A stretch of 64,000 bases of DNA, from contig JAZKJV010011400.1 of NCBI GenBank assembly GCA_037367405.1, positions 5,268,501 through 5,332,500 on the forward strand. Direction: 5' to 3'. The DNA is from Ottelia alismoides. Lineage: Eukaryota; Streptophyta; Magnoliopsida; Alismatales; Hydrocharitaceae. The notes under the pieces were generated by a model that saw only the letters and a program-made list of their open reading frames with translations, did no database searches and was not told where the DNA came from. Shown here piece by piece: positions 34,515 through 44,379 of the stretch. Every line of letters begins with the position of its first letter. Position 1 is the stretch's first letter. The position numbers were made by a program, and so were the translations under genes.

Positions 34515-35867
34515 ATGACTGCTGTAATCGAACATGAACCTAAGTGGGAAACGCATCCGCTGGCCTGTGAGTTGATTCGCAATTCGCTGGAGGATCTATG
34601 TCGGCAGAGTCCGTTTCTGGCTCGGCTGGCCGAACGGATGCTTCGCGAGACAGGGACGCGTTTGATCGACTGGGTGGATCGGCTGACCACCAGTGCCAGT
34701 CAATCGGAACTGGAGGCGGCTGGCTATGTCGTCGATTCGACGAACCAGATGCCGGCGCTGATGAGACACCCTGATGCGCAGTTGCCTGCGATCGTATGCG
34801 AGTATGGCAAGCAACTGGTGGCCATCAAGGTTGAATCGGTCGTCGATTTTCTGATCGCGCATGGCTTGGATGCTCGCAGCCAGGTATTCGGCAATCCAGG
34901 TGCGGCCATTCGTCGGGCTTGCGTCGATTGTCATCCCAGCCTGGAAGTGTGGATCGTCGAGCGGCATGGTAACCAAGGTTGGCAGACCGATGAGGCTTCG
35001 GTCGAAACCTTGGCGGCAGTGGCTTATCATCGTGAAAAGTTCTTCTTGCGACGCCGTAAATTTGATTCGCACGTCGACGGTTTTGCGCACGCTCGGCAAC
35101 TGATTGAAGCAGCCATGCTCGACTTGGGGCGCGATCGAACCTGCGATCTGTTCTTTCAAGCCGAACGAGCGTATTGGCAGGCACGCAATGATGCTGGAGC
35201 TCTTCAGCGCATGCGGCAGCAGCGACTGGGGTTGGGCTGGGCCAATCATGACCACCACACGTATCGCAGCAGTCGAGCCGCCTTTCAGCCGCTAATTTCG
35301 ATCCTGGAGCTGCTGGGCTTTCAATGTCGTGAACGCTTCTATGCAGGTCGCGAAGCAGGTTGGGGTGCGCAGGTGCTGGAGCAACCGCAAGTGGGGGTCG
35401 TCATCTTTGCCGATGTCGACCTGGCACCGGACGAAGTCATGCAAGACTTTGCGCATGAGCCGCTGCCGGAGCGCTCGAGTCTGGGTACCGTGGGATTGTG
35501 GTGCGCTCTGCATGGCGAAGCATTTCTGGCTGCGGGCATGCATCACCTCGAATGTCAGTTTTCATTTGAGCAGGCTCGCGACCAATTAGCCGATTGTGGC
35601 GTTGATACGATGAAGCCCTTCACCGAGCTGCCTTACTTGCGGCAAGCCTTTACCAAGGGGCAGCGTTGGTCGGTAGAAGAGACCGCGATAGGCCGCGCCT
35701 TGGATAAAGGCTGGATCACGCCCGAGCAAGCGGCCGCCTTTCGGCAGCAAGGTGCCATCGGCTCGCACTTGGAATTGCTCGAGCGCCAGGATGGTTACAA
35801 GGGCTTCAACCAAACAGGCATCAGCGACATCATCTCCGCCACGGATCCGCGAAAGCAGCTCAAATAA
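34515..35867 (+). CDS. Conserved unknown protein
   Basis: 450 residues from the ATG at 34515, which has GGGAGGA nine bases upstream; an in-frame start 27 codons earlier reads through the MITE end and is rejected. No signal peptide or membrane helix. Notable text: HPLACELIRNSLEDLCRQSP, ACVDCHPSLEVWIVERHGNQ, GLGWANHDHHTYRSSRAAFQ, LLGFQCRERFYAGREAGWGA and QVGVVIFADVDLAPDEVMQD. Regular His, Glu and Asp residues around HDHHTYRSS might bind metal. It has the look of a conserved planctomycete cytoplasmic protein, but I know no function. Confidence 0.75.
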   Translation: MTAVIEHEPKWETHPLACELIRNSLEDLCRQSPFLARLAERMLRETGTRLIDWVDRLTTSASQSELEAAGYVVDSTNQMPALMRHPDAQLPAIVCEYGKQLVAIKVESVVDFLIAHGLDARSQVFGNPGAAIRRACVDCHPSLEVWIVERHGNQGWQTDEASVETLAAVAYHREKFFLRRRKFDSHVDGFAHARQLIEAAMLDLGRDRTCDLFFQAERAYWQARNDAGALQRMRQQRLGLGWANHDHHTYRSSRAAFQPLISILELLGFQCRERFYAGREAGWGAQVLEQPQVGVVIFADVDLAPDEVMQDFAHEPLPERSSLGTVGLWCALHGEAFLAAGMHHLECQFSFEQARDQLADCGVDTMKPFTELPYLRQAFTKGQRWSVEETAIGRALDKGWITPEQAAAFRQQGAIGSHLELLERQDGYKGFNQTGISDIISATDPRKQLK

Positions 35868-35900
35868 CCGGGCAAGCTGCAGCCGAAGACGTAGCTAAAG

Positions 35901-35927
35901 CCGTAGCCACCGTCGCCAGACGGTGGA
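35901..35927. repeat. Solitary REP-like hairpin
   Basis: GTAGCCACCGTCGCCAGACG followed by GTGGA folds as CCACCGTC/GACGGTGG with a GCCA loop. It is the same hairpin as those inside the MITE-like elements but stands alone, 34 bp after the stop of the conserved unknown gene, where it could act as a terminator or mRNA end. Confidence 0.6.
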
Positions 35928-35965
35928 GACGAACGGACCTCTTTTCCACTCCCGGCGCAGGGCAT

Positions 35966-36151
35966 GGGAGGGCGAGGTTCCACCCGAGCCTTGGGCCGGG
36001 AACGCCAATGCGGTCCCATTGGAATTTGAGCTTTGAATCATGGCGCGAAGCGCAGACGAACGTCTGCAAGCCATTTATGCCAGGCCGTTAACACCCATGA
36101 ATCTTTGGTTGGTGATACAAACCCAAAGCTCGGCGGTGGCCTCGCCCTCCC
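35966..36151. repeat. Repeat family B copy, uninterrupted
   Basis: GGGAGGGCGAGG (35966-35977) and CCTCGCCCTCCC (36140-36151) are exact inverted ends. Between them come CCCGAGCCTTGGGCC, GCGGTCCCATTGGAATTTGA, GCAGACGAACGTCTGC and CCATGAATCTTTGGTTGGT in the same order as in the copy broken by the IS4-like element. A family A end (GCGCTTGGGAGAGGTGACAC) follows directly. From 36183 to the aldolase gene at 36423 I see nothing definite. Confidence 0.7.
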
Positions 36152-36422
36152 TGCGTTCCTGCGCTTGGGAGAGGTGACACAACTTTTCGCAGCGCGTACC
36201 GCCTTTTTAAGGTGAATTGGCCGCCAGAGTTGGCGTTCTTTGGCTGTCAGTTTGCCTGTAGGTGCGATCGATAGCTTCCTGTGCCCAGAGGCCGAGATTT
36301 ACGGATTGCACTTTCTCTGGCAAAAGAAATAATTTTGGGCAGTCTGGGAAACTGCTCTGCCTGAGCAGCGGTACCTTCTGTTTGTTTGATTCTTCAATCT
36401 CCTCCAGTGAAGGTGCACTTCC

Positions 36423-37436
36423 ATGGCATTGGTTCCGCTGCGCGTTGTCCTAGATCATGCGGCTGAAAACGGTTACGGCGTGGCGGCGTTCAATGTCAAC
36501 AACATGGAACAGATCCAGGCCATCATGGAAGCTGCCCAGGAGACCGATTCGCCGGTCATCATCCAAGCGTCGCGTGGCGCGCGGGCTTACTCGCAAGATG
36601 CTTACTTGCGGCATCTGATGATGGCGGCAGCTGAACTGTACCCACACATTCCGACAGTGATGCACCAAGACCACGGCAATAGCGTGGAGACCTGCTTGAG
36701 CGCGATCGATAATGGTTTCACGTCGGTCATGATGGATGGATCGCTGAAAGAGGATGGCAAGACACCTGCCGACTACGACTACAACGTGCGCGTCACTGCC
36801 GAAGTGGTGCGCATGGCCCATGCACGCGGCGTCAGTGTCGAAGGCGAACTGGGCTGCTTGGGCTCGCTGGAACATGGTTCGGGAGAGCAAGAAGACGGCC
36901 ACGGCGCCGAAGGGGTGCTCAGCCATGACCAATTGCTGACCGATCCAGAAGAAGCGGCTCGCTTTGTAGCCGAAACCGATGTGGATGCGTTGGCGGTGGC
37001 TATCGGCACCAGTCACGGAGCTTACAAGTTTTCACGCAAGCCCGATGGCGAAGTGTTGGCCATGTCGCGGATCGAAGAGATTCACCGTCGCTTGCCAAAT
37101 ACGCACCTGGTCATGCACGGCAGCTCGTCAGTGCCTCAAGAGTTGCAAGACATCATCAACAAGTACGGCGGGCAGATGAAGCAGACCTACGGAGTGCCGG
37201 TCGAAGAAATTCAACGTGGCATCAAGTTTGGTGTCCGCAAGATCAACGTCGACACCGATTGCCGCATGGCGATTACGGGAGCCATTCGCAAGGTCTTGGC
37301 AGAAAGCCCAGAAAAGTTTGATCCCCGCGATTATCTCAAGCCAGCTCGCAGCGCGATGAAGAAGGTCTGCGTCGATCGCATGGTCTCCTTCGGCCAGGCC
37401 GGTAACGCATCCAAGATCCGGGCTGTGGCCGTCTAG
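36423..37436 (+). CDS. fba: Class II fructose-bisphosphate aldolase
   Basis: 337 residues. The enzyme reversibly splits fructose 1,6-bisphosphate into glyceraldehyde 3-phosphate and dihydroxyacetone phosphate in glycolysis and gluconeogenesis. Seen: N-terminal [20 protein letters not shown], the zinc-site histidines in VMHQDHGNS and [13 protein letters not shown], the catalytic region [19 protein letters not shown], the [10 protein letters not shown] loop and the phosphate-binding [14 protein letters not shown]. It is the subtype related to the Calvin-cycle (CbbA) aldolases. The ATG at 36423 has GTGAAGGTG upstream. A strong hairpin terminator lies 160 bp downstream. Confidence 0.95.
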   Translation: MALVPLRVVLDHAAENGYGVAAFNVNNMEQIQAIMEAAQETDSPVIIQASRGARAYSQDAYLRHLMMAAAELYPHIPTVMHQDHGNSVETCLSAIDNGFTSVMMDGSLKEDGKTPADYDYNVRVTAEVVRMAHARGVSVEGELGCLGSLEHGSGEQEDGHGAEGVLSHDQLLTDPEEAARFVAETDVDALAVAIGTSHGAYKFSRKPDGEVLAMSRIEEIHRRLPNTHLVMHGSSSVPQELQDIINKYGGQMKQTYGVPVEEIQRGIKFGVRKINVDTDCRMAITGAIRKVLAESPEKFDPRDYLKPARSAMKKVCVDRMVSFGQAGNASKIRAVAV

Positions 37437-37440
37437 ATTC

Positions 37441-37562
37441 GTAGCCACCATCGCCAGATGGTGGACTAAATAACTAAAGGTTCCCACCACCTGGCAGTTT
37501 TGATGGTGCGCGTTCTTGCGTGTCACCTCTCCCAGCTCCACCGCTTGGCAGCGGTGGCTACG
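37441..37562. repeat. REP pair with a family A fragment after the aldolase gene
   Basis: Two REP-like hairpins, GTAGCCACCATCGCCAGATG (37441 on) and CCACCGCTTGGCAGCGGTGG (37538 on), flank TTTTGATGGTGCGCGTTCTT and GTGTCACCTCTCCC, which match the left end of the family A element at 2325. It appears to be a composite of two repeat families. Confidence 0.6.
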
Positions 37563-37596
37563 AATACTGCTGGCAGCCTCGACCATGCTCTAACAG

Positions 37597-37632
37597 AAAA
37601 CCCCTTTGTCAGAGGGCTGACAAAGGGGTTTT
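37597..37632. terminator. Strong bidirectional intrinsic terminator
   Basis: AAAACCCCTTTGTCAG (37597-37612) and CTGACAAAGGGGTTTT (37617-37632) form a perfect 16 bp stem with a 4-base loop, followed by T residues on the plus strand and A/T on the minus side. It separates the converging aldolase gene and the Cys-Cys/Pro-Ala repeat gene and can serve both. Confidence 0.9.
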
Positions 37633-37659
37633 TCGTGTGTTGGATTGAAGTCGTTTGAC

Positions 37660-38037
37660 TTAGCTGCAGCAACCGCCGCCACGGCGAGCATGATGGCGAT
37701 GGCGATGATGGCGACGTCCACCACCGCAGCCATCGTCGCAGCAGCTAGGGGCTGGTGCTGGGCAGCATGCTGGTGCGGGTGCTGGCTCGCAGCACACCGG
37801 TGCTGGGCAGCAAACGGGTGCAGGCGCCGGTGCCGGGCAGCAGACCGGTGCGGGTGCTGGCTCGCAGCAAACTGGCGCGGGTGCTGGCTCGCAGCAAACT
37901 GGCGCGGGTGCTGGGCAGCAGGCTGGGGCTGGCTCGCAGCAATTGCTGCGGCGATGATGACGATGACCAGCTTCGGCTACAGGTGCCAAACAGGCGGCCA
38001 CGGCCAGGACGGCCAAAACACGAACAACATTCTTCAT
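37660..38037 (-). CDS. Secreted Cys-Cys/Pro-Ala-Pro repeat protein
   Basis: 125 residues. A signal peptide (VVRVLAVLAVAACLAPVAEA) is followed by a His/Arg patch (GHRHHRR), then about nine short repeats of the form VCCEPAPAP or VCCPAPAP, and a tail CCDDGCGGGRRHHRHRHHAR ending in GGGCCS. Some 24 cysteines, nearly all in adjacent pairs, suggest either disulfide cross-linking or metal binding together with the His clusters. I recall similar short CCxPAP proteins in other planctomycetes but no known function. The DNA repeats show 27-30 bp periodicity. The opposite strand also has open frames, caused by the biased codons. Confidence 0.8.
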   Translation of the reverse strand: MKNVVRVLAVLAVAACLAPVAEAGHRHHRRSNCCEPAPACCPAPAPVCCEPAPAPVCCEPAPAPVCCPAPAPAPVCCPAPVCCEPAPAPACCPAPAPSCCDDGCGGGRRHHRHRHHARRGGGCCS

Positions 38038-38329
38038 TGCGCTACTCCTTGGAAGTGAAACGTGGCTTCGGCTTGACTGGAATATAAGACGCCCTCAAGC
38101 TTAGTAAAGCGGGCAATTGGCGAGCTTGGAAAAACTTGCGCAAACTTTTCTGCGTGCGCAATCTGCAGAGTTGCGGTTAAGTATCGAATGGATATCCCGG
38201 CGGGCTTGGTTTTCGAGCGGAACTGCTGGAGAGAATCCCACGTGGGCTCACCAGCAAATTGAAATTTGTGGTAAAAACGCGGCAAATAGTTCTTTCTCAA
38301 TCCAAGCATCGCATCAGAAGAATTCCAGC

Positions 38330-39364
38330 ATGAAAGCGTTGGTCAAGAGTAAGCGTGAAGTCGGTCTGTGGCTCGAAGACGTCCCGGAGCCAACCTATGG
38401 AATCAACGATGTCTTGATTCGCATCGATCGGACAGGGATCTGCGGTACGGATCTTCATATCTTTAACTGGGATGCTTGGGCCCAGCAGACGATTCCGGTA
38501 CCGATGACCGTGGGTCACGAGTTTGTGGGAGAGGTCGTGGCGGTGGGTAGCAACGTCAATGACTTTCGCGTTGGAGACATTGTCAGTGGCGAGGGGCACG
38601 TCGTGTGTGGGCGATGTCGCAATTGCCTGGCCGGTCGTCGTCATTTGTGCGCGCACACCAAGGGCATCGGCGTTAATCGGCCAGGTGCATTTGCGGAGTA
38701 CCTGGCATTGCCGATGACTAATGTTTGGCATCATGCTCCCGGAGTGGATTTGGATGTCGCCAGCATCTTTGATCCGTTTGGTAATGCAGTCCACACAGCC
38801 CTCAGCTTTCCGGTGTTGGGAGAAGATGTTTTGATCACCGGCGCTGGACCGATCGGTTGTATGGCGGCGGCTGTGGTCAAACATGCGGGAGCCCGGTTTG
38901 TGGTGGTCACCGATGTCAATCCATGGCGTTTGGAGCTGGCCAAGCGCATGGGAGCCACGCATGTGATCGATGTCCGCAGCGAAGATCTGGCAGATGTCCA
39001 AAAGCGACTGGGTATGCACGAGGGCTTTGATGTGGGCCTGGAGATGTCGGGCAACCCCAGCGCCTTTCGCAGCATGCTGAGCAATATGGCTCATGGTGGC
39101 AAGATTGCCATGTTGGGCATACCGTCCGAACAAATGTCCATCGACTGGAACCTGGTCGTCTTCAACATGCTGACCATCAAGGGCATTTATGGTCGCGAGA
39201 TGTATGAGACGTGGTACAAGATGACGGTCATGATTCAGGGTGGCTTGGATATTGCTCCAGTGATCACTCACCGTTACCACTACAGTCAGTTTCAAACGGC
39301 CTTTAGCGCCATGAATGGTGGCCAGACTGGCAAAGCGATTTTGTACTGGCGCGATCAACCGTAA
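38330..39364 (+). CDS. tdh: L-threonine 3-dehydrogenase
   Basis: 344 residues of the medium-chain zinc alcohol dehydrogenase family, oxidising L-threonine to 2-amino-3-oxobutanoate with NAD+. The ATG at 38330 gives [20 protein letters not shown], matching the family start; the frame is open further upstream but without coding character. Catalytic zinc: Cys in [13 protein letters not shown], the GHEFVGEVV motif; structural zinc cysteines in [15 protein letters not shown]; Rossmann motif [15 protein letters not shown]; and the Tdh-type [13 protein letters not shown]. It is followed by kbl after 176 bp, together converting threonine to glycine and acetyl-CoA. Confidence 0.95.
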   Translation: MKALVKSKREVGLWLEDVPEPTYGINDVLIRIDRTGICGTDLHIFNWDAWAQQTIPVPMTVGHEFVGEVVAVGSNVNDFRVGDIVSGEGHVVCGRCRNCLAGRRHLCAHTKGIGVNRPGAFAEYLALPMTNVWHHAPGVDLDVASIFDPFGNAVHTALSFPVLGEDVLITGAGPIGCMAAAVVKHAGARFVVVTDVNPWRLELAKRMGATHVIDVRSEDLADVQKRLGMHEGFDVGLEMSGNPSAFRSMLSNMAHGGKIAMLGIPSEQMSIDWNLVVFNMLTIKGIYGREMYETWYKMTVMIQGGLDIAPVITHRYHYSQFQTAFSAMNGGQTGKAILYWRDQP

Positions 39365-39374
39365 GCCAAAGCAG

Positions 39375-39488
39375 TTGGACGGCGCGCAACATGACCACCG
39401 CCTGCCGGACGGTGCACCTGAAATTGAACGCGTTCCACCGCTGGGCAGTTTGGCTGCGGTGGCTACCAATACAAATGTCGCTGTCCAA
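39375..39488. repeat. Diverged MITE-like element between tdh and kbl
   Basis: TTGGACGGCG (39375-39384) and CGCTGTCCAA (39479-39488) are inverted ends with one mismatch. Inside are ACCACCGCCTGCCGGACGGT and TTCCACCGCTGGGCAGTTTG followed by GCGGTGGCTACC, degenerate versions of the two REP-like hairpins. It lies inside the tdh-kbl gap, so it would be in the shared transcript. Confidence 0.6.
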
Positions 39489-39540
39489 GCAGGCAACAGC
39501 GATTCCTTCCCTTATTCCGCTCAACCACTGAGGCACTCTC

Positions 39541-40728
39541 GTGTACGGTCCATTTCAGCAGCATTTGCAGCAGCAGTTAGAGTCCATTCGCCAGGCGGGA
39601 CTCGAGAAGCGTGAACGCATCATTACGACACCGCAGGACGCGCATATCGCGGTCCGCGGCGGGCAACAGGTGCTCAATATGTGTGCCAACAACTACTTGG
39701 GTTTGGCGGAGCATCCTCGAGTGCTGGCGGCGGCCAAGGCATCGCTAGAGCAGTGGGGCTTTGGCATGGCCAGCGTGCGGTTCATCTGCGGTACGCAAGC
39801 GTTGCACTGCCAACTCGAGGAAGCCCTCAGCAACTTTCTGCACACGGAAGCCACGATCCTGTACTCATCATGTTTCGATGCCAATGGCGGGCTGTTCGAA
39901 ACGTTGCTGACTGCCGAAGACGCGATTATCTCCGATGAATTGAATCATGCCAGCATCATTGATGGTATTCGCTTGTGCAAAGCCACGCGCTATCGTTACA
40001 AGAACAACGATATGAGCGATTTGGAAGAGCAACTGAAGCAGGCCGCTTCGGCCAGGTTCCGCATGATTGCCACCGATGGTGTGTTCTCGATGGATGGCAC
40101 GATTGCCAACCTGCCGGCCATTTGCGAGCTGGCTGACAAATACCAGGCGCTGGTGATGGTCGATGATTCGCACGCGGTTGGTTTCATGGGCAAACACGGC
40201 CGCGGCACGCACGAGCATCATGACGTGATGGAGCGTATCGATGTGCTCACCGGGACTCTCGGTAAAGCGCTCGGTGGGGCTAGCGGTGGCTACATCTCAG
40301 GCCGACAAGCGATTATCGACTTGCTCCGTCAGCGTTCGCGCCCCTATCTGTTCAGCAATTCCTTGGCTCCGCCGATTGCCGCAGCTACCCTCGAGGTTTT
40401 GAAGATGTTGGGCGAGTCGACGCAACTGCGCGACCGCCTGGAGGCCAACACACGCTTCTTTCGTCAGCACGTCGGCTCGCTGGGTTACACCGTGGTGCCA
40501 GGCGAGCATCCAATTGTGCCACTCATGTTGGGAGACGCTCGGCTGGCTGCGCAAGTGGCCGAAGCTATGCTGCGATTAGGCGTGTATGTGATCGGGTTCT
40601 CGTACCCCGTAGTGCCTCAAGGTAAAGCTCGCATTAGAACGCAGATCTCGGCGGCTCACACGCAAGATGACCTGCAGCTAGCACTGGATGGCTTTGCCCG
40701 CGTCAGAAAAGAGCTCGCATTGTCTTAG
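39541..40728 (+). CDS. kbl: 2-Amino-3-ketobutyrate CoA ligase (glycine C-acetyltransferase)
   Basis: 395 residues; a PLP-dependent alpha-oxoamine synthase that cleaves 2-amino-3-oxobutanoate with CoA to glycine and acetyl-CoA. The start is GTG at 39541 with TGAGGCAC upstream. Seen: [37 protein letters not shown], the PLP aspartate region [20 protein letters not shown], and the Schiff-base lysine in [20 protein letters not shown]. Length and order match Escherichia coli Kbl (398 residues). It works with the upstream tdh gene. Confidence 0.95.
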   Translation: MYGPFQQHLQQQLESIRQAGLEKRERIITTPQDAHIAVRGGQQVLNMCANNYLGLAEHPRVLAAAKASLEQWGFGMASVRFICGTQALHCQLEEALSNFLHTEATILYSSCFDANGGLFETLLTAEDAIISDELNHASIIDGIRLCKATRYRYKNNDMSDLEEQLKQAASARFRMIATDGVFSMDGTIANLPAICELADKYQALVMVDDSHAVGFMGKHGRGTHEHHDVMERIDVLTGTLGKALGGASGGYISGRQAIIDLLRQRSRPYLFSNSLAPPIAAATLEVLKMLGESTQLRDRLEANTRFFRQHVGSLGYTVVPGEHPIVPLMLGDARLAAQVAEAMLRLGVYVIGFSYPVVPQGKARIRTQISAAHTQDDLQLALDGFARVRKELALS

Positions 40729-40839
40729 CTGGAGACAAAATGTAAAGCTGTAACGATTCGGACGACGATAACGAGCGTAAGCCGTCAATGGATTGATTGC
40801 TAGCATTACCGTTATGTTTGGCTAAGGACGTTGCAGAAG

Positions 40840-42204
40840 ATGAGCGAAGCAGGCAAGGATGCAAGTGCTCGCCCTGACCCAGCCCCCGGTGGCTGGCAGC
40901 CTGCGAGCACCTTGGCTCGGGTAGCGCCTCAAAGCGTGCAACTGGCCAAGGATCATGCTCTACTTGGGCAATCGATATGGTGTGGCGTTGTCTTTGCGCT
41001 GGCCGTGGTGATGGCGGTGTTGAACATATTGCCGCCGGCTAAAGTGGGCTACCGCGTTACCGCTCAGGCCCTGATCAGTCCGGCTCGATATCAATCGCTA
41101 GAGCGTCAACTTGAGTCGCCGACAGCCACCAGTGAAGCGTCGTTATTGCAGGTCAAGCTGCTGGACGATGCCTCGGTCAAAGGCAGTCGCCAACCGCCGC
41201 ACGAGCGTGGGGCACAGGTGTTGATCGAAGTCAGTTCCCTATGGGATGGCCGCACCACCAGCGGTCGAGTGCAGAACTGGCTGGCTGAGATCTCCAAGGT
41301 TGATGATAAAGTCGTCTCCAAGTTGGATGGAGCTCGGGTCGAGCGTTTTGCGCGCTGGGAAGTCGAGACTCGCAAGCGTTACTTGGAACAACATCGACAG
41401 CAAATGTTGGCGCGCAAGGCGCAGGCCAGTTACGAGAGCCAGACGCTGGCCAATCAAACGCCCGGCGGTGACCAGAGCGGATCGACCTATGCCGACGTGC
41501 AGTTAGGCACGAATGATTCGCAATCCAAAGTGCGATTCGCAACCTTGGGGGAAAACAAACCCAAATTCTCTACGGCCTCCAGTGTGACCAAGACCAATGC
41601 GGCCGGCACCGAGCCGACGGCAACTGGTTCATCGTCAGGCCCTGGAATTTCGATTGAAGCAGCCGAGCCGGACGAAGTTGAAAAGCAATTGGTAAAGGCC
41701 TTGCAAGAGGCGGAGCAGCGACAGAACGATGTCGAGGCTGAGGTGGCTGCCCAAGCGGAAAAGCTGGCTGGCAGTTTAACTTTGGCTGGTGCCCCTCGGG
41801 TGCGAGCCATGGCCATGCGTTTCCCCGGAGTACAAATCCTATCCATCTTTGTGCTCGCCTTTGCTTGTGGCGCGTTGGGAGGCTGGGCCAACCATCGCGC
41901 GCATTCTGGCGGCACGTATCGAGCTGTAGACGTGGGGGCCAACATGGCCTTGTTGGGCTTGCCCATCTTGGGTCGCATCGACTTGCCTAGCCTTCAGGTC
42001 GATGGTTTAGAAGTTCAAGTAAGTCGACGCATAACCAATTGGCGGCGCTGGATCGTCACTCAGTGTTTGACGCTGAGCGAACTGGCAGTCCTCTTTTGGT
42101 GTATCGCGATTTTGATTCGCGTAGCCCTGGATCCGTTATGGCGCGCGATGTTGTGGGACAATCCGCTCGCAGCACTTGCGCGCTTGTTTGTGGGGTTGCC
42201 CTAA
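40840..42204 (+). CDS. Membrane protein with Wzz-like layout
   Basis: 454 residues from the ATG at 40840 with AAGGACG nine bases upstream. One transmembrane helix near residue 50 (SIWCGVVFALAVVMAVLNIL) is followed by a beta-rich entry (KVGYRVTAQALISPARYQSL), a long charged region with coiled-coil potential around 270-300 (EKQLVKALQEAEQRQNDVEA), a second hydrophobic segment near 325 (VQILSIFVLAFACGALGGWA) and a third near the C-terminus. This helix-coil-helix plan recalls polysaccharide chain-length (Wzz/CpsC) proteins, but sequence identity is not evident. It is the first gene of a three-gene cluster with an ExeA-like ATPase. Confidence 0.65.
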   Translation: MSEAGKDASARPDPAPGGWQPASTLARVAPQSVQLAKDHALLGQSIWCGVVFALAVVMAVLNILPPAKVGYRVTAQALISPARYQSLERQLESPTATSEASLLQVKLLDDASVKGSRQPPHERGAQVLIEVSSLWDGRTTSGRVQNWLAEISKVDDKVVSKLDGARVERFARWEVETRKRYLEQHRQQMLARKAQASYESQTLANQTPGGDQSGSTYADVQLGTNDSQSKVRFATLGENKPKFSTASSVTKTNAAGTEPTATGSSSGPGISIEAAEPDEVEKQLVKALQEAEQRQNDVEAEVAAQAEKLAGSLTLAGAPRVRAMAMRFPGVQILSIFVLAFACGALGGWANHRAHSGGTYRAVDVGANMALLGLPILGRIDLPSLQVDGLEVQVSRRITNWRRWIVTQCLTLSELAVLFWCIAILIRVALDPLWRAMLWDNPLAALARLFVGLP

Positions 42205-42258
42205 AGGTTCCTGGACGCACATTATCCTTGCCCATTCCCTCAGCCAGTGGTTGAAACG

Positions 42259-44367
42259 ATGTACGAAGAGATTTTCCAAACCACCCATCGTCCCTTTCGG
42301 GCTACCCCAGATATTCGCTTTTACTTTCCCTTTGAAAGTATGGAGCAAACGCGGCAGACAGTCTTGCGGGCTGTTCGTCGTGCGGAAGGTCCGGTGGCGG
42401 TCATGGGTGGTGTAGGTTTGGGCAAGAGCCTGCTGTCAGCCATGCTGGCCGAGGATCTGTCGGATCGTTTCGATGTCGTGCGGTTGCATGCGACGCGGCT
42501 GTGCAGTCGGCGAGCCATGCTGCAGAACATTCTCTTTGAACTGCAGTTACCTTACCGTGACCTGTCGGAAGGCGAACTGCGGCTGTCGCTGATGGAACGC
42601 ATGGAACCATCGCCGGCCCACGCTGCCGAAGGCCTGGCGCTGATCGTCGATGAAGCCCAGACGTTGCCGACCAAGCTGCTGGAGGAGCTGCGCCTGATCA
42701 CCAACTTCGCCCGGCAAGGTCAATCGCGCGCTCGCCTGGTGCTGTTGGGCAGCCTGCAACTGGAAGAGACTCTGGCACTACCGGAGATGAGTTCCTTCAA
42801 TCAACGCCTGGCCGCCCGTTGTTTCTTGCAGCCGATGAATCGAGTGCAGACAGCCGACTTTGTACGCCATCAGTTTACCTGTGCGCAGGTTGATCCCAGG
42901 CAGATGATCACGCGCGATGCGCTGGAGAACGTGTACATCGCCAGCGAAGGGATTCCACGCCTGGTCAACCAGGTCATGGACCATGCCCTGATTCTGGCGA
43001 TCGCTGGTGATCAATATCCGATTTCGGCTTCGCTGATCCAGGAAGCTTGGGCTGACCTGCAACAACTGCCCATGACATGGAATCAAACCGAGGCACCCGA
43101 AGGTACACCGGTTGAGTTTGGTTCGATCGATGATATGGATCAAGACTTCGAACTGGAGCCGGAGGGCTTTGACGAGCTGGAAGCACCGCTGACCAGTCAA
43201 TTGGATTGGCCAGCGCCCAGCGATCTGGAAGACTTCGGACCGGTTCGCAGTGAACATACAGCCGCCACACCGCAGCCCACCAGTAAGACTATGCCGCGGG
43301 TCGTTTTTGATGCCAGCACCGTTTTTGGCCAAAAAGCCAATGTTTCAACCACAAAATCGCCGGCCGCTGCCAAGGTCACGATCAAGCCGCAAGCACGCTC
43401 TGCCGACTCCGGCGTTGTGCGTCCGCTGACGATTCATGACCAACCCGTCAACGATCAAGATATGTTCATCTTCCCGGATGAACCGCAGGCCAATGATTCG
43501 CCGCAGCCTGATGCGACCAGCGTGCGCAATATGTTTGCTGCGTGGAATCCACCTGCCGAGACCTATACCTACGAGTTCGATCTGCCGCGAACGGACTCTG
43601 GTGAACCGACTGAGTATCGCCTGGCTCAGAGTGAACTGGCGCAGAGCGAAGAAGGACCTTACGAAACAAGTGATTACCAACTGGCCGCCTGGCCAGATGA
43701 GATGAACCTCGGGGCGCAGCCTGTGCCAATGCCGCTGACCAGTCAGAGCAACTCGCACGCTGCCGATCCCTTTGGTGAAGACTTCGATGAAGAGTTCACT
43801 GTGGAAGCTACCGATGTGCGCCGCTGGCAAGCTCGTCAGCAAGAGCGCCGCTCGCGCGATTCGCAGCGGCCATTGCCCACGGCATCGTCGCAGCCTCAAG
43901 GCGGCGCGCAGCCAGCCTCTGATGCTTATGACTTAGGCACCAGCCAACCACTGGTCGTGCAGCCTAACTTTACCGATGAGGCGCAGTTCATGACGCTGAC
44001 GGCCTCCAGTACCGTTGACGAGCAAGTCGTGGCTGAGATCGAGGACCTGATCAGTCAGCTAAACTTCTCTGCCTTTTCAGTCGAGATGGATTCGGTCGAG
44101 CAGATTTCACCCGAGTGTATTCGACAAGCAGCCGCCGCTGCGCAGTACTGCGGCGATGACAGCGACCAGCAGTACGAGCAAGCCAACGTGCTACAGATGC
44201 GCAGACCGCACAGCGAAGTCTCTACGCCTTCGATGGATGATGACCGCGACCTCTTGATTATCGAAGAGGAAGTGCCATCCAGCATGCGACACGCGGCCCC
44301 TGTGCCGCAAGTCCCAACCTCTCATACGATGTCGTACCCCGACTTGTTTCAGCAGTTACGCGGTTAG
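42259..44367 (+). CDS. ExeA-like AAA ATPase with long acidic tail
   Basis: 702 residues. The first 260 are an ExeA/GspA-type AAA domain: MYEEIFQTTHRPFRATPDIR then Walker A in VMGGVGLGKSLLSAML, Walker B in ALIVDEAQTLPTKLLEELRL, a sensor region LVLLGSLQLEETLALP and the family tail IASEGIPRLVNQVMDHALIL. The remaining 440 residues are acidic, Pro/Gln-rich and probably disordered, without a membrane helix. A GTG start four codons upstream is possible. ExeA-type ATPases act in assembly of type II secretion machinery or, in exosortase-linked loci, with polysaccharide genes. Tight spacing to the neighbours suggests one transcript. Confidence 0.82.
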   Translation: MYEEIFQTTHRPFRATPDIRFYFPFESMEQTRQTVLRAVRRAEGPVAVMGGVGLGKSLLSAMLAEDLSDRFDVVRLHATRLCSRRAMLQNILFELQLPYRDLSEGELRLSLMERMEPSPAHAAEGLALIVDEAQTLPTKLLEELRLITNFARQGQSRARLVLLGSLQLEETLALPEMSSFNQRLAARCFLQPMNRVQTADFVRHQFTCAQVDPRQMITRDALENVYIASEGIPRLVNQVMDHALILAIAGDQYPISASLIQEAWADLQQLPMTWNQTEAPEGTPVEFGSIDDMDQDFELEPEGFDELEAPLTSQLDWPAPSDLEDFGPVRSEHTAATPQPTSKTMPRVVFDASTVFGQKANVSTTKSPAAAKVTIKPQARSADSGVVRPLTIHDQPVNDQDMFIFPDEPQANDSPQPDATSVRNMFAAWNPPAETYTYEFDLPRTDSGEPTEYRLAQSELAQSEEGPYETSDYQLAAWPDEMNLGAQPVPMPLTSQSNSHAADPFGEDFDEEFTVEATDVRRWQARQQERRSRDSQRPLPTASSQPQGGAQPASDAYDLGTSQPLVVQPNFTDEAQFMTLTASSTVDEQVVAEIEDLISQLNFSAFSVEMDSVEQISPECIRQAAAAAQYCGDDSDQQYEQANVLQMRRPHSEVSTPSMDDDRDLLIIEEEVPSSMRHAAPVPQVPTSHTMSYPDLFQQLRG

Positions 44368-44379
44368 ACTGGAGTACCA

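Noticed and set aside
37745..37942. Other-frame open reading frames in the Cys-Cys/Pro-Ala gene
   Set aside because: They come from the biased codons of the repeat; only the minus frame at 37660-38037 has a signal peptide and ordered repeats.
38297..39496. 399-codon minus-strand frame opposite tdh
   Set aside because: tdh has clear zinc dehydrogenase motifs; the minus frame is antisense noise.
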